Positions 43,783-52,839 are shown, numbered from the stretch's first letter. The stretch: 64,000 bases of DNA from an uncultured Clostridia bacterium (GCA_944384985.1 CALWVM010000007.1:52619-116618); one strand, 5' to 3'. Numbers and translations are program-made. Notes: generated by a model from the letters alone, not told the origin.

Positions 43783-44313
43783 ATGGAAACCGAACGATTG
43801 CTTTTGCGGGAGATGACAGATGCGGACTACCCTGCCCTTTGCCGCATGTTGCAGGATGAAGAGGTCATGTACGCCTACGCACACGCCTTTTCGGACGAAG
43901 AAGCGCACGCGTGGCTTGCGCGCCAGCAGGCGCGCTACCGGCAGAATGGTTTCGGGCTTTGGGCAGTAATTCTGAAGTCAAGCGGCGAAATAATCGGGCA
44001 GTGCGGCGTGACGGTCCAGGACTGCGACGGCAAAGACGTTTTGGAGGTCGGGTACCTGTTCTGCAAGGCCTTTTGGGGACAGGGCTACGCCACAGAGGCG
44101 GCAAGGGCATGCAAGGAATATGCCTTTATACATTTGCACGCCGAAGAAGTTTTCTCCATCATCCGCGACAACAACTACCCCTCGCAGCGCGTAGCAGAAC
44201 GCAACGGGATGCACCCGTGCGGCAGCTTTACAAAGCACTATTACGGGCTCGACATGCCGCATATCGTATATTCCATACGGCGCGAAGAATGGGAAAAGGA
44301 ACAAAGAAAATAA
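43783..44313 (+). CDS. RimJ/RimL-type GNAT acetyltransferase
   Basis: 176 aa. Begins METERLLLREMTDADYPAL, the typical RimJ/RimL opening. Motif A is present as CKAFWGQGYATEAARACKEYAF and motif B as NYPSQRVAERNGMHPCG. Transfers acetyl from acetyl-CoA to an amine; substrate unknown (ribosomal protein, antibiotic or metabolite). Start at 43783 set by GGAGG 8 nt upstream. Monocistronic. Confidence 0.9.
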   Translation: METERLLLREMTDADYPALCRMLQDEEVMYAYAHAFSDEEAHAWLARQQARYRQNGFGLWAVILKSSGEIIGQCGVTVQDCDGKDVLEVGYLFCKAFWGQGYATEAARACKEYAFIHLHAEEVFSIIRDNNYPSQRVAERNGMHPCGSFTKHYYGLDMPHIVYSIRREEWEKEQRK

Positions 44314-44317
44314 AAAA

Positions 44318-44359
44318 GCCGCGTGCGTTTTTGGCGGGACGCACGCGGCAGTTGTTTTT
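44318..44359. terminator. Terminator between convergent genes
   Basis: GCCGCGTGCGT and ACGCACGCGGC form an 11-bp stem with a 10-base loop, followed by AG-TTG-TTTTTTT; AAAAAA on the other side makes it bidirectional. Confidence 0.9.
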
Positions 44360-44369
44360 TTCGGGATAT

Positions 44370-45191
44370 TCAGTTTTCCGTGCTTTCCCCTGTCGGTTCG
44401 GAAAGCAGCATACGGTCATTGTCGAGCACTTTGCCCGCTTTTTCGCGGTACAGGTCCATGAGCGCGGGCAGGGTCATTTTTTCGCGCGCCTCGCCCTGCA
44501 GATCGAGCACAATGCGCCCGCCTGCAAGCATAATGGTGCGTGTGCCCGTGTGCAGCGCCTGCTCGATATTGTGGGTGATCATCATGGTGGTGATGTGGTT
44601 TTTCGAGACGATCTCTTTCGTGATATCCATGACCTTTTGCGCCGTGACGGGGTCCAGCGCAGCGGTGTGCTCGTCTAAAAGCAGCAATTTAGGCGTGACC
44701 ATGGTGCTCATCAAAAGTGTGACCGCCTGGCGCTGTCCGCCGGAAAGCTGCCCAACTTTGGTGCGCATGCGCTCTTCCAGACCCATGTGCAGCCGTTCGA
44801 GCTGCTTGCGGAAAAACGCCGTATCCTTTTTGCGGTGCGCGGGCGCGAGGATGCGGCGCGTCGCTTTGGAGTAGGCAAGCGCCAGATTTTCTTCGACCGT
44901 GAGATCCGGCGCGGTGCCCTTCATCGGGTCCTGGAAGATCCGCCCGATCTGCCGCGCACGCAGGTGCTCTTTTTGATAGGTGATGTCCGTGCCGTCGAGT
45001 AAAATTTCACCGCCGTCGCACAGGAAACTGCCCGCGATGGCATTGAACAGCGTAGATTTTCCCGCGCCGTTCGAACCGATGACCGTGACGAACTCGCCGG
45101 GGACAAGGTGCAGCGAAAAATCACGCAGCGCCGTGTGCTCGTTGGGCGTGCCTTTTAAAAAGGTCTTGGTGATATGCCGAACGTTAAGCAT
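44370..45191 (-). CDS. trpZ: ABC transporter ATPase, TrpXYZ type
   Basis: 273 aa. Walker A IGSNGAGKST, Q-loop IFQDPMKG, ABC signature LSGGQRQAV and Walker B LLLLDEHTAALDP are all present. The start MLNVRHITK at 45191 overlaps the permease end by 8 bp. It energises the upstream permease/binding-protein pair. The PF04392-type binding protein and the T-box leader upstream point to an aromatic amino acid, most likely tryptophan. Confidence 0.92.
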   Translation of the reverse strand: MLNVRHITKTFLKGTPNEHTALRDFSLHLVPGEFVTVIGSNGAGKSTLFNAIAGSFLCDGGEILLDGTDITYQKEHLRARQIGRIFQDPMKGTAPDLTVEENLALAYSKATRRILAPAHRKKDTAFFRKQLERLHMGLEERMRTKVGQLSGGQRQAVTLLMSTMVTPKLLLLDEHTAALDPVTAQKVMDITKEIVSKNHITTMMITHNIEQALHTGTRTIMLAGGRIVLDLQGEAREKMTLPALMDLYREKAGKVLDNDRMLLSEPTGESTEN

Positions 45192-46089
45192 GGCGCTTCG
45201 CCCCCTTTCGCGTGCGGTACCGCGCAATCGCGGCGCGCATGGCGGGCACCGAAAGCGTGATGCCGACGATTACCGCAGAAATCAGCTTCAAAGCATCTGC
45301 GGAGAACACCGTGCTTTCAAGCGCGAGCGCGATAATCAAACGGTACACGACCGAGCCAACCACGGCGGAAATGAGCCCCAAAGCCAATGAACGCCTGCCG
45401 CCGAACACAACCTCGCCGATGATGACGGAGGCAAGCCCCACGACGATCATGCCGCTGCCGCCGTTGATGTCGGCAAATCCGTTTGTCTGCGCAAGAAGCG
45501 CACCGGAAAGGCCGACAAGCGCATTCGCCATGCACAGTGCGGTGATCTTCGTGGCGTTGGTGTTGATAGAGGAAGCGCGCACCATGTCCTCGTTATTGCC
45601 CGTGGCACGGATGCAAAGCCCGAACACCGTGCGGAAGAACAAAATCAGAAGCGTGGTCACCACAACGCACAGCACCGCGACCGCGAGGATCTCGGGCGTG
45701 TCCTTGCCCGCATTCGGCAAAAGCGCGTCCACAAAATCATAAAAACGGGGTTTCCCGATGAGCGAGACGTTCGGCGCGCCCATGATCGTGATGTTGACGG
45801 TATACAGCCCGCTCATGGTCAAAATACCCGCCAGGATCGGATGGATGCCGGCTTTCGTCTGTAAAAAGCCCGTCACGCCGCCCGCGAGCGCGCCGCAGGC
45901 GAGCGCCGCCAACAGCCCTAAGAACGGATGTCCTGCCACGCTCAGCACCGCTGAGACCGCCGCGCCGAGCGTAAAGCTGCCGTCCACGGTCAGGTCGGGG
46001 ATATTGAGCACGCGGAAGGTGATGTAGACGCCGAGCGCCAGCATGGCGTATTGCAGCCCCAAAAGCAGGGCGCTGAGTACAATATCCAC
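45184..46089 (-). CDS. trpY: ABC transporter permease, TrpXYZ type
   Basis: 301 aa with about eight hydrophobic helices, of the LivH-like/ABC2 branched-amino-acid permease superfamily that accompanies PF04392 binding proteins (YAMLALGVYITFRVLNIPDLTVDGSF, VFGGRRSLALGLISAVVG). It forms the membrane channel of the importer. 76 bp separate it from the binding-protein gene upstream. Confidence 0.9.
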   Translation of the reverse strand: MDIVLSALLLGLQYAMLALGVYITFRVLNIPDLTVDGSFTLGAAVSAVLSVAGHPFLGLLAALACGALAGGVTGFLQTKAGIHPILAGILTMSGLYTVNITIMGAPNVSLIGKPRFYDFVDALLPNAGKDTPEILAVAVLCVVVTTLLILFFRTVFGLCIRATGNNEDMVRASSINTNATKITALCMANALVGLSGALLAQTNGFADINGGSGMIVVGLASVIIGEVVFGGRRSLALGLISAVVGSVVYRLIIALALESTVFSADALKLISAVIVGITLSVPAMRAAIARYRTRKGAKRHA

Positions 46090-46164
46090 AAACGCTTTCT
46101 CCTTCCTGAGAAACGGGCAGCCGTGCTGCGGCTGCCCGAAAATCTTCTGCTAAACTGTTTTATA

Positions 46165-47157
46165 TCAGCCGATCACCTGATAGTTGTCGCCTTCGGGGAT
46201 GGCGATGCCGAGCGTTTCGGCGGTCGCACGGCTGATGACATACTGATATTCATCGAGCGCTTCGGCAGGCACTTCGGCGACCGGCGTGCCGCGCAAAATT
46301 TCATCCGCCATTTCGGCGCTGCGTTCGCCGAGCTGTGTGTTGCTGACGCTCACGCACGCGAGTGCACCGGACTGCACCATAACCGGGTCGCTGCCGTACA
46401 CGGGGATCTTCGCGGCGTTTGCCGCTTCGACGACCTGCGCCATGGCGGCCTGCACGGTGGAGTCAATCGGGATATAGATCGCGTCCACATCCGACGCAAG
46501 CGACTGCGCCGCCTGCTGCACTTCCGCAGAGTTCGCCACGGTCACTTCGCGGTAGGTAAAGCCGTTTTCAGACAGATACGTTTTTGCCTTTTCGGCCGTC
46601 TGCACGGCGTTCTGCTCACCCGAGCAGTAAAGGATGCCGATGTTCTGCACCGACGGGGTCAGCTGCTTTGCCAGCGTGAAGATCTGATCGACCGGGACAA
46701 TATTCGACGTGCCTGTTGCGTTTTTATCGGGGGCTTCCATCGTGGTGAGAATGCCCGAAGCGACGGGATCCGTTACGGAGATGAACACCACGGGGCAGTC
46801 CGGCTCACCGTTGACGACGGAAATGGTCGCAGGTGTAACGATGGGCACGATCAGGTCGTAATCTCCGTTGCAGACCTGCTGGGTAATGCTCGCGAGCATG
46901 GACTGGTCGCCCTGCGCGTTTTGAATGTCGAAGCTCATCATCGCCTCGTCATAGCCGAGCGCACGCATCCGCGAAATAAACGCCTCGCGCATTTCGGTGA
47001 ACGCAGCGTTGTCGGCATACTGCACGATCGCGACTTTGTAGGTGTTGTCGGTGTCGCGCGGGGTAGTCTGGCCGGCTGTGCCGGTTTCGCCGCCGCACGC
47101 GGTGCAAACGCCTAAAACAAGCGCGAGCCCCAAAAGGATGGATACAAGTTTTTTCAT
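46165..47157 (-). CDS. trpX: ABC substrate-binding lipoprotein, TrpX type
   Basis: 330 aa. Lipoprotein signal ending in VCTAC (lipobox Cys22 region), then the ABC_sub_bind (PF04392) fold: YKVAIVQYADNAAFTEMREAF, PDCPVVFISVTDPVASG, and IPVYGSDPVMVQSGALACVSV. The start is fixed by GGGAGGAA. The gene is preceded by a T-box leader. Predicted tryptophan binding rests on the family's known association with Trp T-boxes. Confidence 0.92.
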   Translation of the reverse strand: MKKLVSILLGLALVLGVCTACGGETGTAGQTTPRDTDNTYKVAIVQYADNAAFTEMREAFISRMRALGYDEAMMSFDIQNAQGDQSMLASITQQVCNGDYDLIVPIVTPATISVVNGEPDCPVVFISVTDPVASGILTTMEAPDKNATGTSNIVPVDQIFTLAKQLTPSVQNIGILYCSGEQNAVQTAEKAKTYLSENGFTYREVTVANSAEVQQAAQSLASDVDAIYIPIDSTVQAAMAQVVEAANAAKIPVYGSDPVMVQSGALACVSVSNTQLGERSAEMADEILRGTPVAEVPAEALDEYQYVISRATAETLGIAIPEGDNYQVIG

Positions 47158-47204
47158 GTCGGGTTCCTCCCAAAAAATGTTTTTGTCCGTCAGGCGGCGG
47201 CGAA

Positions 47205-47458
47205 GAAATAAAAACGCCTGCCCTTGCAAATACAAGGACAGGCGAAAATTACCTGCGGTACCACCTTGCTTGACGGCAAAAACGCCGCCCGCTCAAACAG
47301 GATACGGACATATCCCTCTTTCTATAACGGGAAAGCCCCGTCGCATCTTTTCAATGCGCCCTCAACGGACCATTTGTCTGCTGCGTTTGCTGCGGGGCTC
47401 TCAGCGCCGCCCGCTCTCTGTAAGCGCGTCATGCAGTTTTACTTCCGTTTCATCGGTT
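47205..47458 (-). promoter_or_regulatory. T-box leader (probable tRNA-Trp riboswitch)
   Basis: On the minus strand, after the promoter, stem I contains AGTA opposite a specifier loop reading GACAAATGG-TCCGTT, closed by AACGGA/TCCGTT and CTGC/GCAG. The T-box sequence AAGGTGGTACCGCAGG (47252-47267) matches the consensus AGGGTGGNACCGCG and is followed by a terminator, CGCCTG/CAGGCG with an inner CCTTG/CAAGG-type stem, and TTTTTATTT (47205-47244). Uncharged tRNA binding would form the antiterminator and turn on trpXYZ. UGG is the best specifier given the transporter family; AUG, one base earlier, cannot be excluded. Confidence 0.9.
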
Positions 47459-47464
47459 TCGTCT

Positions 47465-47493
47465 ATTTAAGCACAAAAAAACGGTTTTGTCAA
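47465..47493 (-). promoter_or_regulatory. Promoter of the T-box/trpXYZ operon
   Basis: On the minus strand: -35 TTGACA (47488-47493), 17-bp spacer, -10 TTAAAT (47465-47470). Confidence 0.8.
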
Positions 47494-47542
47494 CACTTTC
47501 TTTTTTGAAAATTTGTGCTACAATAAAACAGAGGTGAAAACA

Positions 47543-47836
47543 ATGGTTCGTCACATTTTATTCTGGCGGTTTTCGGATGCAGTCACGCCAGACAACCGCG
47601 CCGAGGTGTTTGACCTGCTGCACCGCTCTGTGGAGACGCTTGAAGCGATTGACGGCGTGGTGCGCTGTGAGATCGGCGAGGCACTCCCAAAAAGCGACTG
47701 CGATTTTGTCTTTTACACGGAATTTACGTCCGAAGAGGCGCTGCGTGCGTTCCAGGACCACCCCTTACATCTGGCGCACAAACAGCGCATGGCACCGTAT
47801 GTGAAAAACCGTCTTGCAGCGGATTATCTCTTCTAA
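47543..47836 (+). CDS. Dabb (stress-responsive alpha/beta barrel) domain protein
   Basis: 97 aa. Starts MVRHILFWRF, the Dabb opening, with the central EALPKSDCDFVFYTEFTSEEAL and a C-terminal YVKNRLAADY. Dabb proteins are small ferredoxin-like dimers, some of them cyclases or stress proteins; no function can be assigned here. GAGGTG 7-8 nt before ATG 47543. A candidate -10 TACAAT lies at 47518-47523. Confidence 0.88.
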   Translation: MVRHILFWRFSDAVTPDNRAEVFDLLHRSVETLEAIDGVVRCEIGEALPKSDCDFVFYTEFTSEEALRAFQDHPLHLAHKQRMAPYVKNRLAADYLF

Positions 47837-47888
47837 ATATGCAATTCCCCGAAAAACGTTGATTTTTGCCGAATTCCCAAAAACATAT

Positions 47889-47917
47889 TGAAATATCCGG
47901 AAAAATATTGTATAGTA
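47889..47917 (+). promoter_or_regulatory. Promoter of the YhhN-like gene
   Basis: -35 TTGAAA (47889-47894), 17-bp spacer, -10 TATAGT (47912-47917). Its position excludes start codons before about 47924. Confidence 0.7.
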
Positions 47918-48039
47918 TTACTGAAATTCCGGATAGCAGCGAATTCGTTTGGCTTGGGCAAAACGGCACGACATCACAAACACGATACCGCCATGCCGCC
48001 CAGGCTCCCTCGCGCGTCCGAAAGGCTTGGAGTGATTTT

Positions 48040-48732
48040 GTGTACTGGGTGCTGTTGGGTGTCGGCATTGTGGCAACGGCGGTGTTTCTGTTCCTGCGCG
48101 TAAAATACGGCGGCATTGCCGCGCTGTATGCAAAAGCAGTGGCAAGCCTTTGCTTCATCGCCACTGCGGTGGCGGCGACGAATGAAAATCACGCGTTTTT
48201 GAAATTCGGCTCGCTGATGACGTTCGGGCTGATTTGCGGGCTTTTGGGCGACGTCTGGCTCGACCTGAAATGGATCTATTTGCAGGATAAGGATTCCTAC
48301 CTCTATTCCGGTTTCATCTTCTTCCTGCTCGGGCACGTCTGCTTTGTTACCGCCGTGCTGACCACAAGCGACTTTACGACGAAAACCATTCTGATCTCGG
48401 CAGGCGCCGCATTTGTGATCGCCTTGATCGCACTTGGGATGGAAAAGCCGCTCAAAATGCATTACGGCAAGTTCAAGTGGATCGTCTTTCTGTATTCGTT
48501 CATGCTCGCATGGACGATGACGAGCGCCATGGTGACGGCGTATACTTCGGGTTTTCAAAAGATGTGGGTGGTCATGTCCATCGGCGGCATCCTGTTTTTC
48601 CTCTCCGATCTGGTGCTTTCGGGCATGTATTTCGGCGAAGGCAAGAACACCAAGGGCAACATCATCCTCAACCACACACTTTACTACGCCGCGCAGTTCA
48701 CGATGGCGGCAACCATTCTTTGCGCACAATAA
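48040..48732 (+). CDS. YhhN/TMEM86-like lysoplasmalogenase family protein
   Basis: About 230 aa, eight hydrophobic helices. YhhN signatures are FGLICGLLGDVWLDL with an acidic residue, YSGFIFFLLGHVCFVTAV, and a C-terminal ILNHTLYYAAQF. Characterised relatives hydrolyse lysoplasmalogen; plasmalogens occur in many anaerobic Clostridia. The start is uncertain: I choose GTG 48040, which has GGAG 7 nt upstream and begins right at the first helix; the frame is open further upstream but crosses the promoter. Confidence 0.82.
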   Translation: MYWVLLGVGIVATAVFLFLRVKYGGIAALYAKAVASLCFIATAVAATNENHAFLKFGSLMTFGLICGLLGDVWLDLKWIYLQDKDSYLYSGFIFFLLGHVCFVTAVLTTSDFTTKTILISAGAAFVIALIALGMEKPLKMHYGKFKWIVFLYSFMLAWTMTSAMVTAYTSGFQKMWVVMSIGGILFFLSDLVLSGMYFGEGKNTKGNIILNHTLYYAAQFTMAATILCAQ

Positions 48733-48751
48733 ATAAAGGATTACGTTTTCT

Positions 48752-49594
48752 ATGGATACCCTGCACGCCATTCTCGATTATTCCGTTGGCAGCTTCACCG
48801 TGGGCAAAATTTTGTCCGCGGTTGTTGTGTTTGTCATCTGCTATTTGCTCCAGCGGCTGCTGTGCAAGCTTTTTGACCGCCTGTTCGCCCGCGTTTCACT
48901 CGACGCAACGCTTTTAAAGATCCTGCGCGCCATCATCAAGCTGGTGCTCTGGTTCATTACGGCGATGCTGGTGATTGAAACGCTCGGCGTTTCGATCACC
49001 TCGCTGATCGCGGCATTTTCTGTTGTGGGTCTTGCGGCGTCGCTCGCCGTGCAGGACAGCCTCGCAAATGTTGCAAGCGGCATCATGCTGCTGGTCACAC
49101 AGCCTTTTAAGATCGGCGACTATGTGGAGATCGACGATGTGAGCGGCACGGTCAGTTTTATCAGCCTCATCCACACAAAACTCAAAACAACGGACAACAA
49201 GATCATCTATGTGCCCAACAGCAAGGTCGTTGACACAAAGATCATCAATTATACCCAGCAGGAACAACGGCTTGTGGACTTAAGCATTGCCGTTTCTTAT
49301 GATGCGCCGATGGAAGAGGTCCGCCGCTCGCTGCTCGATTCCGTGCAGGCCGTCGGCATGTTTACAGAGGAACCCGACCCACCCTTTGCCGCGGTACAGG
49401 CTTTTGACGACAGCAGTATTTCATATGTCCTGCGCGCTTGGGTCAAAACGTCGGATTACTGGGCGGCGCGTTATCGCCTTTTGGAGCAGATCAAAACCGA
49501 TTTTGATGCACGGGGGATCGAAATGACCTACCCGCACATCAACGTGCATATTGCTGAAGCGGCGACGCTTCAAAAAGGAGGTACAAAAGAATGA
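48752..49594 (+). CDS. Small-conductance mechanosensitive channel (MscS family)
   Basis: 280 aa. Three N-terminal membrane helices, the pore-lining third one being LIAAFSVVGLAASLAVQDSLANVASG; then the beta domain QPFKIGDYVEIDDVSGTV and YVPNSKVVDTKIINYTQQEQR; then an alpha/beta C-terminal domain. Releases solutes under hypo-osmotic shock. Length is close to E. coli MscS. Its stop overlaps the next start (ATGA). Confidence 0.94.
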   Translation: MDTLHAILDYSVGSFTVGKILSAVVVFVICYLLQRLLCKLFDRLFARVSLDATLLKILRAIIKLVLWFITAMLVIETLGVSITSLIAAFSVVGLAASLAVQDSLANVASGIMLLVTQPFKIGDYVEIDDVSGTVSFISLIHTKLKTTDNKIIYVPNSKVVDTKIINYTQQEQRLVDLSIAVSYDAPMEEVRRSLLDSVQAVGMFTEEPDPPFAAVQAFDDSSISYVLRAWVKTSDYWAARYRLLEQIKTDFDARGIEMTYPHINVHIAEAATLQKGGTKE

Positions 49595-50052
49595 TTTTGG
49601 ATAGCATTGAGAATTTCATGAAATATGCACACAAAAACCAAAACACCATTCTGGCGTATGATTTCATTATGAACGACAGGAAAAATCCGCTGCCGCCCGG
49701 GCGCTATGAACTGGACGGGGACCGCTGCTTTGCCCTTGTGCAAACCTATGACACGGATTTTGCATCGGAAAAGGATTTTGAAGCGCACCGCAATTACGCC
49801 GACATCCAGTATATGTCCGACGGCAACGAGCAGATGCTCTGGGCACCTGTTGCCGCGCTGGAAAGCACCGTTCCCTATGCCCCAGAAAAAGACATTGCTT
49901 TTTTTGCGGGGGACGAAGGTGTGCGCAGCTTCTCTGTGCGTGCAGGGGAATTCGCTGTGTTCTATCCGCAGGACGCGCACAAGCCCGGCTGCTGTGTAGA
50001 CGACAAACCCGCCGCCGTGCGCAAGATCGTCATTAAAATTATGTTGGATTAA
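49591..50052 (+). CDS. YhcH/YjgK/YiaL family protein (DUF386)
   Basis: 153 aa cupin-like beta-barrel. Family motifs: FEAHRNYADIQYMSDGNEQM, FAVFYPQDAHKPGCCVDD with conserved His residues, and a C-terminal VRKIVIKI. YhcH-like proteins are tied to sialic acid, beta-galactoside or uronate metabolism and may act as sugar isomerases or anomerases. Coupled to mscS by a 4-bp overlap, which gives little functional hint. Confidence 0.92.
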   Translation: MILDSIENFMKYAHKNQNTILAYDFIMNDRKNPLPPGRYELDGDRCFALVQTYDTDFASEKDFEAHRNYADIQYMSDGNEQMLWAPVAALESTVPYAPEKDIAFFAGDEGVRSFSVRAGEFAVFYPQDAHKPGCCVDDKPAAVRKIVIKIMLD

Positions 50053-50075
50053 GCCGCCTTCTTTGCAAAAAATTT

Positions 50076-50109
50076 TGCACGGCAGGGGGTCTCCCCTGCC
50101 GTGCATTTT
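50076..50109. terminator. Bidirectional terminator between convergent genes
   Basis: TGCACGGCAGGGG and CCCCTGCCGTGCA form a 13-bp stem with GTCT loop; AAAATTT on the left and TTTTC on the right. Confidence 0.92.
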
Positions 50110-50140
50110 CTTTGGCTTTCGGTTTTTGAAAGCCGCCGCT

Positions 50141-51124
50141 TTACTTGTAATATGCGATCTTGTAGAAGTTCGGATACACACTTATAAACGCGGAAAGCGT
50201 GGTGCGCGAATTCGAACCCGGATCGTTGACGGTGAAGTTCGCAGCGGAAAGCGAACCGCCCGTAAAACCGGTCACGACGACCCAGTGCTGGCTGCCGCTC
50301 GACTTTTTCATGCCGAGAATCACAGGCTTGCCCTGCGAAAGCAGATTATAGAGCGTTTGCAGGTAGTTCGTTCCATTGGTGCTCGTTACATAGTTGGACG
50401 GCCAGTACAGCCAGCCTGCGGGCGCATAGGTGAGTTTTTTCGCCATATCCGCGGGCGTGAGCGTTGTGCCCGTGCGGAAAGATTCGGTCATGGCAAGCGC
50501 CGTGGTGGTGCAGCCGGACTGCGCGATGGTCTCGCCCGACGAACCGAGCAGTACGTTTGCCCAGCGGGAATCCGTCTGCTTAAAGCTCGGCACAGAAAGC
50601 CGCACCGCGCTGTAACCGCCGGTCGTCCCGGACGACACGGATGCCAGATACGATGCGCTCACGTACCCTGTGCTCTTGCCGTTATAGACGATTTTTGCCC
50701 AGCCGCCGGACTGCGAAAGCACGACGACGACTCTGCCGTTCGGCAGCGACGCTTTAACGGAATAGCCCGTACCCGCGCCCGAGCGGACGTTCAGGTTGCC
50801 GCTCGTCGTTTTGACGCGCATCGCGTAACTGCCGGAAACTTCCGCAATATAGCTTGCCGAAGTATATCCGCTTTTGCCGTTCGCATATTCCACGCGCCAC
50901 CAATTTCCCTCTTTAGAAAGCAGCGTGACGGTCTCATTCTTATAAAGCGACGCGACGACGCCTGCCGAGGTTGTAGGTGCCGAACGGACGTTCAGACTGC
51001 CCGAGGAAATGCGCACCGTGCCCGCGCGGCTGCCGGCGTCCGCAGCGAACGACGGAACGGCGAGTGCCAATACAGCCGCAACGACGAGCAGCGCCGAACA
51101 GATTTTCTTCATGGTATTTTTCAC
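50141..51124 (-). CDS. Secreted C39-like peptidase with two SH3b domains
   Basis: 327 aa. Sec signal peptide (about 1-28, ending PSFAADA), two bacterial SH3 domains (about 34-95 and 100-163, both with SGxLNVRSxxxTxxxV and GYxSASYxA), and a C-terminal C39-like domain: SVPSFKQTDSRWANVLLG, catalytic Cys in AQSGCTTTALAM, His in SQHWVVVTGF, and VNDPGSN. Probably a wall-bound amidase or peptidase. GTG start with AAAGGAGG 8 nt upstream. The 220 bp upstream to 51344 contain no recognisable gene; TATACT is its candidate -10. Confidence 0.88.
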   Translation of the reverse strand: MKNTMKKICSALLVVAAVLALAVPSFAADAGSRAGTVRISSGSLNVRSAPTTSAGVVASLYKNETVTLLSKEGNWWRVEYANGKSGYTSASYIAEVSGSYAMRVKTTSGNLNVRSGAGTGYSVKASLPNGRVVVVLSQSGGWAKIVYNGKSTGYVSASYLASVSSGTTGGYSAVRLSVPSFKQTDSRWANVLLGSSGETIAQSGCTTTALAMTESFRTGTTLTPADMAKKLTYAPAGWLYWPSNYVTSTNGTNYLQTLYNLLSQGKPVILGMKKSSGSQHWVVVTGFTGGSLSAANFTVNDPGSNSRTTLSAFISVYPNFYKIAYYK

Positions 51125-51344
51125 GTTGTGTTCCTCCTTTGTCCGATGCCGTCAAGCATCGTGTGGCCTCAGTATAGCGTACCGGCGCCGTATTTGCACG
51201 CTCCAAATACCGGCCGGAAAGGAAGCCTGCGGTGCTGTCGGAAGAAGCTGGACGCGCAGCAATCATTCTGCCCAAAAAGCTTTTTGAACGCATGGGCTGT
51301 TTTTGTGTAACGCGACAAATCGTGCAAAAATTTTCCGGTTTTCG

Positions 51345-51372
51345 TTGACAAAACGGGATAGACGGATATAAT
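51345..51372 (+). promoter_or_regulatory. Promoter of glnA
   Basis: -35 TTGACA (51345-51350), 16-bp spacer, -10 TATAAT (51367-51372). Predicted start of RNA at about 51379. Confidence 0.85.
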
Positions 51373-51386
51373 AGTACCATAAACGC

Positions 51387-51430
51387 AGGGCAACGACGTC
51401 TTACGATAAGGCGTCGCTGCCCTCTTTTTT
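51387..51430 (+). terminator. Terminator-like hairpin in the glnA leader (possible attenuator)
   Basis: AGGGCA (51387-51392) pairs with TGCCCT (51418-51423), and inside a 2x2 internal loop GACGTCTTA (51395-51403) pairs with TAAGGCGTC (51407-51415), leaving a CGA loop. CTTTTTT follows. The stem begins a few bases from the predicted 5' end, and glnA starts 22 bp after the T-run. Expression therefore needs read-through or antitermination, or the hairpin defines a roughly 50-nt RNA. Confidence 0.75.
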
Positions 51431-51451
51431 ATTCGAAAGGAGAAAAAACAA

Positions 51452-52774
51452 ATGGGTTACACAAAAGAAGACGTTCTGCGCATTGCAAAGGAAAAAGACG
51501 TAAAATTTATTCGTCTGCAGTTTACTGATATTTTCGGTCAGCTGAAAAACGTCGCCATCACCGAAAGCCAGCTTGAAAAAGCGCTGGACAACGACTGCAT
51601 GTTCGACGGTTCCTCGATCGAGGGTTTTGTGCGCATTGATGAATCCGATATGTATCTGCGCCCCGACTATGATTCCTTTGTGCTGCTGCCGTGGAAAGAC
51701 AGAGTCGCGCGCATGATCTGCGACGTCTACTGTGCAGACGGCACAACGCCGTTTTTGGGCGACCCCAGAAACGTCCTGAAAAAAGTCATTAAAGAAGCCG
51801 CCGATATGGGCTACACGTTCAATGTCGGTCCGGAGTGCGAGTTCTTCCTGTTCCAGCTGGATGAAGAGGGTAACCCCACCACCAAGACCGGCGATGTCGC
51901 AGGCTATTTCGACATGGGCCCCTCCGATCAGGGTGAACAGTGCCGCCGCGAGATCTGCCTGGCGCTGGAAGACATGGGCTTCGAAATTGAAGCTTCGCAC
52001 CACGAGGTCGCCGCAGGTCAACATGAAATCGACTTCCGTTTTGACGAAGTCCTGAAAACGGCGGACAATGTTATGACCTTCAAACATGTCGTTAAGACCT
52101 ATGCACGCCGCCACGGTCTGCACGCGACGTTCATGCCCAAACCCGTATTCGGTATCAACGGTTCGGGCATGCACACCAACATGTCGCTGATGAAAGACGG
52201 CAAAAACGCTTTCTATGATCCCGACACGGAACTGGGCTTAAGCGAAACCGCCATGTACTTTATCGCGGGGCTCTTGAAGCACATCAAAGGCATTGCGGCT
52301 GTCTCGAATCCGTTGGTCAACTCCTACAAGCGTCTGGTTCCCGGCTATGAAGCGCCCGTTTACCTTTCTTGGTCCGCTTCCAACCGTTCCGCACTGATCC
52401 GTGTGCCTGCTGCGCGCGGTATGGGTACGCGCGTTGAACTGCGCTGCCCTGATCCGTCCTGCAACCCGTATCTTGAAATGGCGCTTTGCCTTGCCGCGGG
52501 TCTTGACGGCATCAAAAACAAGCTTACCCCGCCCGCGGGCACGAACAAAAACATCTTTGCCATGTTGCCCGAAGAGCTGGCGGCGGACGGGATCGACAGC
52601 CTGCCCGGTTCGCTTGCAGAAGCGCTGGTCGAATTCCAGAAGGATCCGTTCATCAAGGAAGCACTCGGCGAGCATGTCTTTACAAAGTATCTGGAAGGCA
52701 AGGAGCATGAGTGGGATAAATACCGCACCAGCGTCAGTGACTGGGAGATTGGAAACTACCTCACCAAGTATTAA
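51452..52774 (+). CDS. glnA: Glutamine synthetase type I
   Basis: 440 aa, GSI-alpha length. N-terminal beta-grasp with the Asp50-type loop [17 protein letters not shown]; catalytic core [24 protein letters not shown], and [11 protein letters not shown]-terminal [17 protein letters not shown]. No adenylylation insertion (the [10 protein letters not shown] region is followed directly by the alpha-type C-terminus), so control is expected at transcription and by feedback. AAAGGAG 8-9 nt before ATG. Confidence 0.97.
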   Translation: MGYTKEDVLRIAKEKDVKFIRLQFTDIFGQLKNVAITESQLEKALDNDCMFDGSSIEGFVRIDESDMYLRPDYDSFVLLPWKDRVARMICDVYCADGTTPFLGDPRNVLKKVIKEAADMGYTFNVGPECEFFLFQLDEEGNPTTKTGDVAGYFDMGPSDQGEQCRREICLALEDMGFEIEASHHEVAAGQHEIDFRFDEVLKTADNVMTFKHVVKTYARRHGLHATFMPKPVFGINGSGMHTNMSLMKDGKNAFYDPDTELGLSETAMYFIAGLLKHIKGIAAVSNPLVNSYKRLVPGYEAPVYLSWSASNRSALIRVPAARGMGTRVELRCPDPSCNPYLEMALCLAAGLDGIKNKLTPPAGTNKNIFAMLPEELAADGIDSLPGSLAEALVEFQKDPFIKEALGEHVFTKYLEGKEHEWDKYRTSVSDWEIGNYLTKY

Positions 52775-52839
52775 TCTAAGGCAAGAAAGCGGTGTGCTTT
52801 GCACCGCTCTCTGATAAATACCTCATTTTTTCTCCTGTG

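Noticed and set aside
47866-48039. Upstream in-frame ATG extending the YhhN-like protein by 58 residues
   Set aside because: It starts before a consensus promoter and the added residues are non-helical and unlike the family.
51180-51344. Short frames upstream of glnA that look mildly protein-like
   Set aside because: No SD, no family resemblance, several overlapping frames equally open; likely plain intergenic DNA.
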